This document shows, piece after piece, positions 15,714-24,598 of a DNA stretch of 35,250 bases. The notes beneath the pieces were generated by a model. The model worked only from the letters and a program-made list of their open reading frames with translations. It had not been told where the DNA came from and searched no databases. Positions within the stretch are counted from its first letter, which is position 1; each line of letters opens with the position of its first letter. The translations under genes and the position numbers were made by a program. The stretch comes from Vibrio hepatarius (lineage in GTDB: Bacteria; Pseudomonadota; Gammaproteobacteria; Enterobacterales; Vibrionaceae): the NCBI RefSeq assembly GCF_001274785.1, contig NZ_LHPI01000037.1, forward strand, positions 1-35,250. Direction: 5' to 3'.

Positions 15714-16205
15714 TTGGCTTATTTATCAATGACATCCTTAACAATGTTGATGGTTTTCAGCTATCTCATTTTCAAAAAGTTAAGTACCGCTTTCTTTTGT
15801 ACCTTAATGGTTGCATTAGCAATGGTTACTTTCATCACCGCGGGAAACACATACGTGCAAAGAGATTTCTATGGTGACGAAGCAGTGGAAAACTTCGAAA
15901 CCAAAATTGCGATACCAAAGATACAACTTGGCAACGCTCTTTCCCCGGCCAAGTTTCTCGAAGCTAAGGTGAATGATGATGGCTCTTACAGTTGTGACCA
16001 CGTAACGCGAACAGATGGTAAACATAACGTATTCGGCGCTACCGATGATGCACTGTTTTGTTGTTCACATGATGTAAGTCGTGATGGTTATCTGGCACCG
16101 TTCAAGCTGGTGGATAATAAGCTGCATGTACTTTGTGGCACATTTCCAATGCAAAATGAAGTTGTACTCAATGAGGAAGAGACAAAAAAATTTAATTTCT
16201 TTTAG
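15714..16205 (+). CDS. Membrane-anchored protein with a C-x22-CCS-x23-CG cysteine pattern, 163 aa
   Basis: The start is a TTG at 15714, supported by AGAGGT six bases upstream; an ATG lies five codons on. Two hydrophobic segments cover about residues 5-22 and 24-43, leaving a C-terminal domain of ~115 residues outside the membrane. This domain has Cys at DGSYSCDH, FCCSHD and LCGTFPMQ. The protein encoded at 29368-29781 has the same arrangement (DSCLF, LCCSVS, FCGNYPNQ) with almost the same spacing, so I consider the two to be paralogues. Paired Cys in the periplasm suggest two disulphides. Family and function are unknown. The next gene starts 70 bases on in the same direction. Confidence 0.7.
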   Translation: MAYLSMTSLTMLMVFSYLIFKKLSTAFFCTLMVALAMVTFITAGNTYVQRDFYGDEAVENFETKIAIPKIQLGNALSPAKFLEAKVNDDGSYSCDHVTRTDGKHNVFGATDDALFCCSHDVSRDGYLAPFKLVDNKLHVLCGTFPMQNEVVLNEEETKKFNFF

Positions 16206-16275
16206 AAAGATAATTTCTATAAAGACTATTTCTATTTCAATGAAAGAACATTGAATTTATCAGGAGAGATGAACA

Positions 16276-17094
16276 TTGTTACCCTTTTTATTGATTCCTT
16301 TTATCGGGACAGTATTTATTCTGACATTTTATCCGGTCAAGATTTATAAACATTTCGAAGAAAAAGTTGCCCCTTTAAGAGAAGAGGCAGAACGTCAGCG
16401 TTATGTACATGATTTCAAGGAGGTGATTACACACGCAGACGGTAGAAAAGAAACCCATACCTTTAATATGGCAGCATCGCTTGCAGCTCAGTATTGGCCA
16501 ATAAATCTGGCACTCTTAATTTTCGTGTTAGTGTTCGTAGCATCACCAATGTATCTAACATTCTCTTTTGTATGGTCAATAGATGAATTAAAGTATCTAT
16601 TTGCAATTATTCCATTGGCTGGTTTAGTTTTTATTTTCAATAAAGAAATATTCATAAAGTATGACGATAACCCTAACGAATTATTCCATTACTTTTGGGC
16701 TCCACTTGCAGTAACAACCCTGATTTTAGCTTGGGGTGTCTCTGATTCACTTTATGATGAATACCTAAGTGATTTATTTTTCATGAATAAGTTTTTCGCT
16801 TGGGTCATAGTCTGGACCTGTTTCTATTTCCCATTAATCAATTGCCTCAACATAGTTCTTGTTTACTTATGGAATAAATCAAAGGGTAAAAAAAAGCGGA
16901 TTTTAAAAGTAGTAGCATGGCTTATCGTACTTGCAATACTATGTTTTATTGGCTATTTATTATACGGATTGCATGAGACCGTCTATCAAAAATACTTAGA
17001 AGTATATCCTGATGCTGATTTTATGTCTTTTCTTGAAGCTTTGGCCAACAGAGCAAAAGATGAAGCGATTGAAAAGCTGAACAGCTTGAGATAA
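16276..17094 (+). CDS. Integral membrane protein, 272 aa, unknown function
   Basis: The start is a TTG at 16276 with AGGAG at 16262-16266. Hydrophobic segments are at about residues 1-20, 74-98, 104-122, 140-157, 170-196 and 209-231, so about six membrane passes. A charged loop (residues ~25-70, KHFEEKVAPLREEAERQR) lies between the first and second, and a helical C-terminal tail (residues 233-272) ends in Lys/Arg. No transporter signature is recognised. It follows the Cys-pattern membrane protein on the same strand and may be cotranscribed with it. A terminator follows. Confidence 0.75.
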   Translation: MLPFLLIPFIGTVFILTFYPVKIYKHFEEKVAPLREEAERQRYVHDFKEVITHADGRKETHTFNMAASLAAQYWPINLALLIFVLVFVASPMYLTFSFVWSIDELKYLFAIIPLAGLVFIFNKEIFIKYDDNPNELFHYFWAPLAVTTLILAWGVSDSLYDEYLSDLFFMNKFFAWVIVWTCFYFPLINCLNIVLVYLWNKSKGKKKRILKVVAWLIVLAILCFIGYLLYGLHETVYQKYLEVYPDADFMSFLEALANRAKDEAIEKLNSLR

Positions 17095-17143
17095 TTTACA
17101 AAACATTGCTTTATCATATTTTCATTGAAAGCTAACCCTATAT

Positions 17144-17168
17144 AAACGCCCATTAAAAATGGGCGTTT
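17144..17168. terminator. Bidirectional hairpin terminator
   Basis: AAACGCCCAT (17144-17153), loop, ATGGGCGTTT (17159-17168), then T-rich sequence. It is shared by the convergent genes ending at 17094 and 17175. Confidence 0.85.
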
Positions 17169-17174
17169 ATTTTA

Positions 17175-17621
17175 TTACCTACCGTCAATAACTAGTAACT
17201 CGAATGGATTGAAATATAATATTCCGTAGTGGCAATGATTGTTAATTACGGGCATTGAATAGAAAAACAGGCAATATATAAATAATAATGTTGCTGAACG
17301 TACATTATATTCTCTAGCTACTATACTGGTAGGTTTAGTTTTGAAATTACCTCTATATCGTGCAGCGTAAAGAATTGCAGTCAATACAATCAACATTAAG
17401 ATTGATAAAAAATCACCTCCTGCACCTGGGCCTCTCCCGCTAGTCACCCCAATTATTTTTACGTTAGGTTGATACAATGGAGAAAGTAGCAGAGCAATAA
17501 CAAAACAAAGTGCATGGAATGCAAAATTCACACTTTTTTTTGAATCACCCTTTTGCATATAGCGCGATTCAATACCAAAAAATACCAACTTCAAATAACT
17601 AGGAATATTTTTAAAAATCAT
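17175..17621 (-). CDS. Small membrane protein, 148 aa, unknown function
   Basis: I take the ATG at 17621 (MIFKNIPSYLKLVFFG), 12 bases after the upstream gene's stop. A TTG at 17648 would overlap that stop and add nine residues. Hydrophobic segments lie near residues 35-50 (FHALCFVIALLLSPLY), 72-87 (FLSILMLIVLTAILYA) and 108-125 (ATLLFIYCLFFYSM). A Gly-rich loop (GVTSGRGPGAGG) lies between the first two. Topology suggests three or four passes. No family is recognised. Its position right behind a secreted protein gene suggests joint expression. Confidence 0.6.
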   Translation of the reverse strand: MIFKNIPSYLKLVFFGIESRYMQKGDSKKSVNFAFHALCFVIALLLSPLYQPNVKIIGVTSGRGPGAGGDFLSILMLIVLTAILYAARYRGNFKTKPTSIVAREYNVRSATLLFIYCLFFYSMPVINNHCHYGILYFNPFELLVIDGR

Positions 17622-17632
17622 TGCTAATAATT

Positions 17633-18733
17633 TTATTGAGACGTACAAATGGCTTGAGTAACTGTGCAGTATGAATTACCGCCCATTGCATCTTCACCGT
17701 GAACATATTTCTTTGCATTTACGCTAGGGTCACAGCTACTGCCATTCGCTGGCATGCTTGATAGTGATTTGACCTTTATGGTTGTACTACTGTTTGAGAG
17801 AGTCCCACAGTCAAAAGGATATAGTGTCGACGATCGCACCCAAACTGCAGATACCTTACTACCGGTTGCTTGTCTCTTGTTTATGACTTCGCCTGCAATG
17901 AGCTGATCATGTTCGTGAATAACATCACCACCAGTTGTGTAAGTCCATGTTCGACTTTTATCCTGGCTACATGTCTGTGTTTGCTCGAACGCAGTTCCGC
18001 TTTGAATACTACTTGGGTCTGGTGACCAATCAGAACAATCAGTAATATCTCCGCTTGGAGTCCATTCACTTGAGGCCGCGATAACATAACGGCTATCAGT
18101 AGCCTCTTCTAACTGTGTTTCATTTACATGCTCACCCACGTCCCAGTATTCATCCAAATTTGGTTCATATTCTCGATTTTGAATGCTCCGCGTCATTAGA
18201 TCATAATGGGTTCGCGTTTGTGTGAAATTAGCCATCTGGTTACCGGCAACAGGCGACCAATCTGAATAGTTTTTATCTTCACCTGTGTCCACCCAATCAC
18301 CAACAACAGGATCTGCTGTCTCCCAAAATCTATCCAAATTCGATTTAACATCAACAGCGATTCCAAATTTAACTTTGCCATCACGAAGGATATGTTTTGG
18401 TAAAACACCAAACTTAACGTTACCCGATTCGTCTGCCGGTATGGTAAATGTTTGTGAACTACCTGGTGAAACTACCTTCCCCTCAATCTGTACCGAGAAT
18501 GCAGCATCCGTCGGAAGAGTTATTGTGACATCTTGGTTATCGGTAGCAATATTGCCTTGGTCTGATAAAAGTGGCCCGGTCTGCACATATCCTAGCTCAC
18601 TATCATCATGGCGAGATTTTAATACCTGTTCTACTGGAAGAGTGACGCTATCTAAGTGTGTGTCAGTTGACGCATAACTGATACTTGAACTAAAGATGAT
18701 TGCGAAGTTTATAACTAGCTTACTGGTTTTCAT
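17633..18733 (-). CDS. Secreted protein with thrombospondin-type-1-like W-S-P repeats, 366 aa
   Basis: An N-terminal signal peptide is visible (MKTSKLVINFAIIFSSSISYA, cleavage after SYA at ~21). Residues ~60-130 form a beta-rich domain (DVTITLPTDAAFSVQIEGK). From ~145 to 280 come loosely repeated units with the pattern D/E-W-(S/T)-P followed by F-x-Q-T: YSDWSPVAGNQ...FTQTRTH, SEWTPSGD, and CSDWSPDPSSI...FEQTQTCS. These resemble thrombospondin type 1 repeats or similar adhesive modules on bacterial surface proteins. The end is Cys-rich (SSCDPSVNAKK, GGNSYCTVTQAICTSQ). A surface-binding role is inferred only from this likeness. Confidence 0.7.
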   Translation of the reverse strand: MKTSKLVINFAIIFSSSISYASTDTHLDSVTLPVEQVLKSRHDDSELGYVQTGPLLSDQGNIATDNQDVTITLPTDAAFSVQIEGKVVSPGSSQTFTIPADESGNVKFGVLPKHILRDGKVKFGIAVDVKSNLDRFWETADPVVGDWVDTGEDKNYSDWSPVAGNQMANFTQTRTHYDLMTRSIQNREYEPNLDEYWDVGEHVNETQLEEATDSRYVIAASSEWTPSGDITDCSDWSPDPSSIQSGTAFEQTQTCSQDKSRTWTYTTGGDVIHEHDQLIAGEVINKRQATGSKVSAVWVRSSTLYPFDCGTLSNSSTTIKVKSLSSMPANGSSCDPSVNAKKYVHGEDAMGGNSYCTVTQAICTSQ

Positions 18734-18860
18734 ACTGTTTGGTTCGTTGACATTTTTACCATTCTTTCAACATAAAGATTGTGATGTAACGATTTTGTAC
18801 GACTATATGGCCTTACTTAATACCGGGCACCTTTCTGTACAATTACCCTTTAAACAATAA

Positions 18861-18882
18861 AAAAGGCTCCATATCGGAGCCC
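18861..18882 (-). terminator. Rho-independent terminator after the 18904-19536 gene
   Basis: Minus strand GGCTCCG...CGGAGCC-type stem (18881-18865) with a short loop, followed by six T. Confidence 0.85.
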
Positions 18883-18903
18883 AATCGTTCAAATATAAGA
18901 AAA

Positions 18904-19536
18904 TTAGTAATCTTTATTGAGGTACTCTATATATGAGTCCCAATCTTCTCTTTCTTCGTCATCTAAGTCAGACTCTCCTTTATGCTCAGGACATTCACCT
19001 GCTGAATTTAACAGAGAAGTGGGGTATAAAATTCCATCACCACAAAAGATACAAGTGCCGTACTCTTCATCATCACTCGCACAATCCCGACAAACAAAGT
19101 CAATTGGATCCTGTCCACTTTCATCATGGACAAATCGACCTCGCGGGTCTTGGTGCTCACAATCTTTGCATGGTGGAGTTAAAACAGCTTGTACTATCCC
19201 AGTTACAATAAAACCCGGAGCAGCTTTGAGTGATGGAGAGTTTAAATCCTTGATTCGATCTACAATGGCTTGATTGACGCGTGGATTCTGGTACACGTCA
19301 TCTCGCCAGCGTTCTGTGAATAACTCATGGTCATCCCATTCATAATCATCAGCTTTCATGGATGGATGCGTGCGATAACCTAACGTGGCGGCGATCAGTT
19401 CGTAACAGTGAGATAGCTGTACTTTAACCCGATTAGGTTCACTTGATAATTGATCAAAAGGTAGTGGTTGAGACAAGCCATCTTCAAGCTCAAGTTTTAG
19501 TTGAGTGGCTTTATTTTGGATAGTTATGTTTTTCAT
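18904..19536 (-). CDS. Zinc-ribbon-like hypothetical protein, 210 aa
   Basis: ATG at 19536 overlaps the upstream stop (ATGA) and has AAGG eight bases upstream. The N-terminal half (to ~115) is helical with ELIAATLGYRTHPSMKADDY. The C-terminal half carries three Cys pairs: CKDC, CRDC (residues ~123-152) and CIFCGD, then CPEH. This spacing suggests two small treble-clef or zinc-ribbon sites. The tail is very acidic (DLDDEEREDWDSY). The GYRTHPSM region recalls glyoxalase-related regulatory proteins of plasmids, but I cannot assign it. Cytoplasmic, with a single terminator behind it. Confidence 0.7.
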   Translation of the reverse strand: MKNITIQNKATQLKLELEDGLSQPLPFDQLSSEPNRVKVQLSHCYELIAATLGYRTHPSMKADDYEWDDHELFTERWRDDVYQNPRVNQAIVDRIKDLNSPSLKAAPGFIVTGIVQAVLTPPCKDCEHQDPRGRFVHDESGQDPIDFVCRDCASDDEEYGTCIFCGDGILYPTSLLNSAGECPEHKGESDLDDEEREDWDSYIEYLNKDY

Positions 19537-19754
19537 AAGGCAACCTTATCAGTAATTATGCTGACATATGCAGGTTGGGAATTTAAGCAAGCGGCGTCAG
19601 CAAATAATGATAAATGCTGCGAAATAGTGGGTTCTGTTTCTCTGGGGTATTCACTTTTGCTCTCATAGCGTGTGACTTCCCAAGTGCACTTATTAGGTTT
19701 CCCAAAGCCAGGTGGTGCCTCTAAATAATAGTTCTCATGGAGTTTCCATGTCAA
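19533..19754 (-). CDS. Hypothetical protein, 73 aa
   Basis: The only start is a TTG at 19754 without a ribosome binding site, so the 5' end is uncertain. The gene begins just after the terminator of the upstream unit and may be truncated. The sequence (WKLHENYYLEAPPGFGKPNK, then CTWEVTRYESKSEYPRETEP) looks like a small soluble beta protein. It is coupled to the zinc-ribbon-like gene by an ATGA overlap, which supports it being translated. Confidence 0.5.
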   Translation of the reverse strand: MTWKLHENYYLEAPPGFGKPNKCTWEVTRYESKSEYPRETEPTISQHLSLFADAACLNSQPAYVSIITDKVAL

Positions 19755-19776
19755 CCAATAGTGCTATTTTTTTAGA

Positions 19777-19812
19777 CAAAAAATGCCAGTTCCCGTAAAC
19801 AGGTTCTGGCAT
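19777..19812 (-). terminator. Rho-independent terminator after the PAS-PAS chemoreceptor
   Basis: A long stem of about 12 pairs (arms 19812-19800 and 19795-19783, minus strand ATGCCAGAACCTG with CGGGAACTGGCAT) followed by T-rich sequence. Confidence 0.88.
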
Positions 19813-19828
19813 TTATATATTGATTTGA

Positions 19829-21139
19829 CTAAAGTCTTTGGTTTAATTGGCTAACAACAGTAATGACTTCATCCGCACCGCTTTGTACTTCATTGAGCAC
19901 TTGGCCGGCTTCTGTTGATAACCCCAACACTTCTGTTGTCCTTGCTTGACAGTCAGTAATCAAACTCACTGCCTTTGTCGTTTTAACTAAGTTTTCAGAC
20001 ACCATATTAACGATGGTTTCTGTTGTTTCATTGGTTCTTGACGCTAGCTTTCTGACTTCATCTGCGACTACTGCAAACCCTCTCCCGTATTCGCCGGCCC
20101 GAGCTGCTTCAATCGCGGCATTCAGAGCTAAAAGGTTTGTCTGGTCAGCAATCCCGCCGATATTACTCACAAGATCACTTATTGCCTTGGAATGCTCATT
20201 CAATGCTTCAATGTCGTTGCTTGCTTGTTTCATCTCTTGAACAAGTTCTTCCATTTGTTCAATGATACCGGTGACTACATTTTTGCCGTGAACGGTATGT
20301 TTGCCAGTTTCCTGTGAAATTCCATGCGCAACCTGGGCTACTTCTGATACTGCTTGTTCCTGCTCAACCTGGTTGGTGATTACAGTCGCAAACTTTACTA
20401 CTTTATAGAGCTCACCATTATCGTTGTAGATCGGATTATATGAAGCCTCTAACCAAGCTACATTCCCATAGTTGTCTATTCGCTTAAACCGCCCGGTTGC
20501 ATACTCACCTTTAGCCAGCTTTCTCCAAAACTCACAATACTCTTCGGAATCAACTTCATCCTGGCTGCAAAAAATGCGATGGTGTTTGCCGGATACTTGC
20601 GTAACGTCACTGTAGCCCATTGCTCGCAGAAAGTTAGAATTCGCATTCAATATTGTTCCTTCTGGAGTGAACTCAATGACAGCCATCGACTTGTTCAGAG
20701 CTTTGAGCAAATCAGCCTGTTCACGAGACGTTGTTATGGTACGCGTCAATTCTGATGCAATGACCGAAAACTGAATCAACAATCCTTTTGTGTCAAATAC
20801 TGGGAGTATCAATACTCGCAACCAAACCTCACTTTGGCCACGAGCTTGAATCTGCATAGCGCCATTCCAAATACGCTTAGCCGAAAGTGAAGCTACCATG
20901 CTTTTATAATGATCTGTTGACCTACAATTTTTTGGTGCCAATTCTCCAATTGGCGTATCCAGAATCTCGTCTAACTCGAGTTGAGATAAAAACTTTTCGT
21001 TGGCAGAAGTTATCTTCCCGCTTGAATCCAGTGTAAGAGTAAGCAAATCCTTCTGAATACCCTCACTTACTTGTTCTAACGAGAAAAGTTTCTCTTTTGT
21101 CGCTTCTAGCTCATTTTTTAAAGCAGTATTAAAGAACAT
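19829..21139 (-). CDS. Soluble PAS-PAS methyl-accepting chemotaxis protein (BdlA-like)
   Basis: I start at ATG 21139 (MFFNTALKNELEATKEKL), which has AGGTG six bases upstream, giving 436 residues. An N-terminal coiled coil is followed by PAS 1 (residues ~32-122), PAS 2 (~147-252, with MAVIEFTPEGTILNANSNFL and GRFKRIDNYGNVAWLEASYN) and an MCP signalling domain (~262-436). The MCP domain contains the conserved hairpin tip GIADQTNLLALNAAIEAARA. There is no membrane segment, so it is cytoplasmic. Size and plan match BdlA of Pseudomonas aeruginosa (417 residues), a sensor for biofilm dispersal. The ligand is unknown (haem, FAD or other). No CheR/CheB tether is seen. It lies 51 bases after the dCache receptor gene on the same strand. 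Confidence 0.92.
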   Translation of the reverse strand: MFFNTALKNELEATKEKLFSLEQVSEGIQKDLLTLTLDSSGKITSANEKFLSQLELDEILDTPIGELAPKNCRSTDHYKSMVASLSAKRIWNGAMQIQARGQSEVWLRVLILPVFDTKGLLIQFSVIASELTRTITTSREQADLLKALNKSMAVIEFTPEGTILNANSNFLRAMGYSDVTQVSGKHHRIFCSQDEVDSEEYCEFWRKLAKGEYATGRFKRIDNYGNVAWLEASYNPIYNDNGELYKVVKFATVITNQVEQEQAVSEVAQVAHGISQETGKHTVHGKNVVTGIIEQMEELVQEMKQASNDIEALNEHSKAISDLVSNIGGIADQTNLLALNAAIEAARAGEYGRGFAVVADEVRKLASRTNETTETIVNMVSENLVKTTKAVSLITDCQARTTEVLGLSTEAGQVLNEVQSGADEVITVVSQLNQRL

Positions 21140-21189
21140 AGAATACACCTAAATTACTATTCGTATCTGAGGCCACCAGCAACCGCGCT

Positions 21190-23097
21190 TTAGTTCAGCT
21201 TGAATCGACCTACGATTGCATTGAGCTTTTGGTTCATTGCTGAAATTTCATCTGACTGACTTACAACACTTTCTCCGTTCTCATTTAGGGAACGAACAAT
21301 GTCTTGAATCGCGCTCATGTTCTGGTTCACTTCACCAGTTACCGATGACTGTTCCTCGGCTGCAGTGGCGATCTGGAAAGACAAGTCTTTAACAGACATG
21401 ATTTGTGTGACCAGTTCGTTCAGCGTAGCGTTGACTGACTCAGTGCTATCAAGTGTTTTCTGGCTTTCCATTCGTGTAGATTCCATCAAACCCAATACAT
21501 CATTGTTACCCGCCAAAAGTCGACTTAAGGCATTCTCAACTTCAACAGTGCTTTCTTGAGTACGTTTTGCAAGAGCTCTAACTTCATCAGCTACCACAGC
21601 GAAACCGCGGCCTTGCTCACCTGCTCGAGCTGCCTCAATTGCTGCGTTAAGAGCAAGCAAGTTTGTCTGATCGGCAATATCACCAATTACATTTAAAATC
21701 CCGCTGATGCTTTCAGTTTCTTTTGTTAGGTGGCTCATTTGGCTACTGGTTTTCTCAACGTTTGACACCAGCTGAGAAACATTTGCTTTTGCCTCGTCTA
21801 GAACCTTAATCGATGCTTCACCAATGGTCGCAGCATCTTGGGTTTGAGCTGATGACTCACTAGCGTTTTGAGCAACTGTATTAGCTGTCGCGCTCATTTC
21901 TTCAATAGCGGTGACAATCATGTCTGTCTCTTGAGCGTGTTGACCAAGCACATGACTGTTATCCGACGATGACATTTTTAGCTCAGAAGCATTGGACTCT
22001 AATTCTTTTGCAACCTCTTGAACTTGAATCATTAAGTTCTGCAGCTGCGCGATAAATTCGTTTATCCCTTTAGCTATGGCGCCAATATCGTCATCAGTTT
22101 TAACATCAAGACGCTGTGTAAGATCACCATCCCCACTTGATAGGTTTTGAATGGTATCTTTAAGAGCAATAATCGGTTTGTATAGCAGATTCAGTACTAC
22201 CATCGTGGCAACGATGCTTAATACCGAACATATGATAGTTATGATGATTGAACTATGTTTTGTGGCATTGAGCTTCTCAAACACCTTGTCTTTGTCCATT
22301 CCAACCATCAAATACCAACGTTTATCACCAAAGCTAATTTCGTCGATGAACATTACTTTATCCGTTCCATCGATCGTGTAATCAACGACCGATGCACCGT
22401 TGCTTCCAAGTTGTTTGCTCACCTCGCGCAGCGAAGAGTCTTTCGCAATGTTCTGTCCGTTTTTCACATACTTTGAATTACTCGCCAATACATTCCCTTG
22501 TTCATCTACGATTAGTGATATAAGGCTATCAGTGGCGAATTTCTTTACAACATCTGAAAGGATTGTGAGGGGAATATCCGCTAGTACCACGCCATTACGG
22601 TCAGCTTTCATACCTATGGAAACCATCAGCTCCTTCGTAGTGGCATCTTCGTATGGGTCTGTATAAATCAATCCACTAGTGGCCATCGCACTTTGGTACC
22701 AAGGGCGTTTTCGAGGGTCATAGGAAGGTGGATTCTTGTGATTGGTCCATCCTGGTACATCAGCTGAACAAAATGCATCGCCGTTAGAAAATCCAACTGT
22801 TAAATTTGGAATGTCACCGGCTACTGCCGCCAATCTCATTCTTTCTGCATGATTATCAGAATGCCCATATCGAGCATATTCGTTGGCAACCTGCTCAACG
22901 GTTGCGGCTTTGTTCTCTAGATATTTCGTTATTGAGTTTTTTTCTGCAGCAACCATAAACTGTGTGTTGCTGTATATGGAATCTTTAAAGTCGTCGTAGT
23001 AACTCGTAAAGTTAATATAACTCGACACACCCACAGCCAGTGTTATGACCGATAACATCGCTAGGATAAGCGTTTTTTTAAATCCAAGTTGGCTCAT
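21190..23097 (-). CDS. Methyl-accepting chemotaxis protein with dCache_1 amino-acid-type sensor
   Basis: A 635-residue membrane receptor: TM1 at ~7-29, periplasmic double Cache domain ~30-283, TM2 ~285-308, HAMP ~309-362, and an MCP signalling domain to 635 with tip DIADQTNLLALNAAIEAARA near 470-490. The sensor contains the amino-acid-binding signature of dCache_1 receptors (PctA type): Tyr126, Arg131, Trp133 and Tyr134 in SYDPRKRPWYQ, Tyr145 and Asp147 in IYTDP, Asp174 in VVLADIPL. The 27-residue gap between the two Asp matches PctA. An amino acid or related amine is therefore a likely ligand. It should signal through the host CheA/CheW. ATG 23097 has GAGG upstream. Confidence 0.94.
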   Translation of the reverse strand: MSQLGFKKTLILAMLSVITLAVGVSSYINFTSYYDDFKDSIYSNTQFMVAAEKNSITKYLENKAATVEQVANEYARYGHSDNHAERMRLAAVAGDIPNLTVGFSNGDAFCSADVPGWTNHKNPPSYDPRKRPWYQSAMATSGLIYTDPYEDATTKELMVSIGMKADRNGVVLADIPLTILSDVVKKFATDSLISLIVDEQGNVLASNSKYVKNGQNIAKDSSLREVSKQLGSNGASVVDYTIDGTDKVMFIDEISFGDKRWYLMVGMDKDKVFEKLNATKHSSIIITIICSVLSIVATMVVLNLLYKPIIALKDTIQNLSSGDGDLTQRLDVKTDDDIGAIAKGINEFIAQLQNLMIQVQEVAKELESNASELKMSSSDNSHVLGQHAQETDMIVTAIEEMSATANTVAQNASESSAQTQDAATIGEASIKVLDEAKANVSQLVSNVEKTSSQMSHLTKETESISGILNVIGDIADQTNLLALNAAIEAARAGEQGRGFAVVADEVRALAKRTQESTVEVENALSRLLAGNNDVLGLMESTRMESQKTLDSTESVNATLNELVTQIMSVKDLSFQIATAAEEQSSVTGEVNQNMSAIQDIVRSLNENGESVVSQSDEISAMNQKLNAIVGRFKLN

Positions 23098-23217
23098 TGT
23101 TTCCTCATCTCTAAATAAAACGCACAGTTCTCTTAAGGACAGCTGCCCCTAAAAGTAACTACTTGTTTATGGTATTTTGCCGTTCTGAGTTCTATCGCTC
23201 AGTTCTGGCGTATGGTC

Positions 23218-24534
23218 TTATATTGAATAGTCTGGGGCAGGACGACCAAAGAAGTAACCCTGCCCTATATCACACCCAAGAGCTAACATTGCATCTAACT
23301 GCTCTTGGGTTTCGATTCCTTCTGCTACAACTGACATGTCAACGATGCTAGCCATCTCGATCGCGGCCTTCGTTAGTACTATCATTTTCTCGTCATCGAT
23401 GTTGTTACAAAACATCCTGTCCAGCTTCACAATGTTGGCTGGCATGTACATGAGATACGAGATGTTGCTCATACCTGTACCAAAATCATCAATAGAAATT
23501 TGGTAACCTCTTGCTTTAAGGGCGGCAAGAACTTCTAACCCCTTGTCACCCTTTCTAACGCCTACAGTCTCTACGATTTCAAACTCTATTAAATGCGGTG
23601 GCACTTTATATTTTCGTTGTGCTTTTTGAATGCTTAGTAGGCTGTTCTTATCCAGTAGACATGAGGCATCTAAGTTCATGGCCACTGTTATCTCTTTACC
23701 TGAATTCAAGAACTCTCGACACTTAGCGAAGCCTGTATCTATGATCCACTTGTTGAGCTCACCCATTAGGCCATACATATTTACCCAGTTCAGAAAGTAC
23801 GGCGGTAATAGAATGCCTAGCTCTGGGTGATTCCAGCGGATAAGAGCTTCCACACCAACTACAGTGGATGTTTTCAGGTCAACCTTCGGCTGATACCAGA
23901 GTTGAAACTGCTTTTGGCTGATAGCTCGTTTAATGTCGTACAGTGAGAAGGCCATAGCATGGGATGCAGAATCTCCACCGAGATCTCTTGAATTGCGGAA
24001 TTTTGCTAAAGAAGCAACAGTACTATTGATTAACTGGTTTAAGGTGTCACCGCTTTCTGGATAAACCCCAAGGCCGGCGGAGAGTTGAATCAGTGTTGGT
24101 GCTGAATGAATTGTTTTTAGGTCTTGGCCAGTTCCTGTTTGTAGTAAATGGTCAATGATTTTGGATATGCGTTCCCTTGGTACATCGTCATGCAGTGATA
24201 TGAAGAAAGTATCTGATTCGACTTTTGACAGGGTGAAGTTTTCTGGTGATACGAGCTTACTGATGACCTCTATAATCCAAGGTCGAACCATCTCAATCTG
24301 TTTTTCAGTTTCTATGTAGCCATATTCTTCGTTCAACCGATCTTGGTTACTTACCTTTAAAGCCAGCAAGAAGAACCGTTGTTTGAATGATATGAGCAAT
24401 TCAATTTCACTGAAAAACTCCCGACGATCTAACACCTTCTGGATAGGAGAAACTAACTCACTCAGTGGAGCTTTGACGGCTCTATTTTTGCCTTGCTTAC
24501 TCTTATCCAAAATTACTGTCTCGTCTTCAATCAT
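23218..24534 (-). CDS. Cyclic-di-GMP phosphodiesterase (degenerate GGDEF plus EAL domain)
   Basis: I take the ATG at 24534 (MIEDETVILDKSKQ); a TTG at 24558 adds eight residues but would lie almost on the predicted transcription start. The first ~195 residues follow a GGDEF-like fold but lack the GGDEF signature (AGLGVYPESGD takes that position), so no cyclase activity is expected. The EAL domain (~200-438) keeps the catalytic set: EALIRW (229-234), MNLD, EIVE, DDFGTG (349-354), KLD (370-372), AEGIET (404-409) and FGRP. It should hydrolyse c-di-GMP. No membrane segment is present. It precedes the two chemoreceptor genes on the same strand, separated by 120 bases. Confidence 0.92.
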   Translation of the reverse strand: MIEDETVILDKSKQGKNRAVKAPLSELVSPIQKVLDRREFFSEIELLISFKQRFFLLALKVSNQDRLNEEYGYIETEKQIEMVRPWIIEVISKLVSPENFTLSKVESDTFFISLHDDVPRERISKIIDHLLQTGTGQDLKTIHSAPTLIQLSAGLGVYPESGDTLNQLINSTVASLAKFRNSRDLGGDSASHAMAFSLYDIKRAISQKQFQLWYQPKVDLKTSTVVGVEALIRWNHPELGILLPPYFLNWVNMYGLMGELNKWIIDTGFAKCREFLNSGKEITVAMNLDASCLLDKNSLLSIQKAQRKYKVPPHLIEFEIVETVGVRKGDKGLEVLAALKARGYQISIDDFGTGMSNISYLMYMPANIVKLDRMFCNNIDDEKMIVLTKAAIEMASIVDMSVVAEGIETQEQLDAMLALGCDIGQGYFFGRPAPDYSI

Positions 24535-24569
24535 TGAATTCTGCTCGTAGTGGAACAACGTACAGAATG

Positions 24570-24598
24570 ATTATATACAAAGTTTTTTAAGAGCGTAA
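24570..24598 (-). promoter_or_regulatory. Predicted sigma-70 promoter of the EAL gene
   Basis: Minus strand -35 TTACGC (24598-24593), 17-base spacer, -10 TATAAT (24575-24570), preceded by TTTGTA. Transcription would start near 24563. Confidence 0.5.

Noticed and set aside
21140..23217. Sigma-28 (flagellar) promoters before the chemoreceptor genes
   Set aside because: I looked for TAAA...GCCGATAA-type sequences upstream of 21139 and 23097 and found none.
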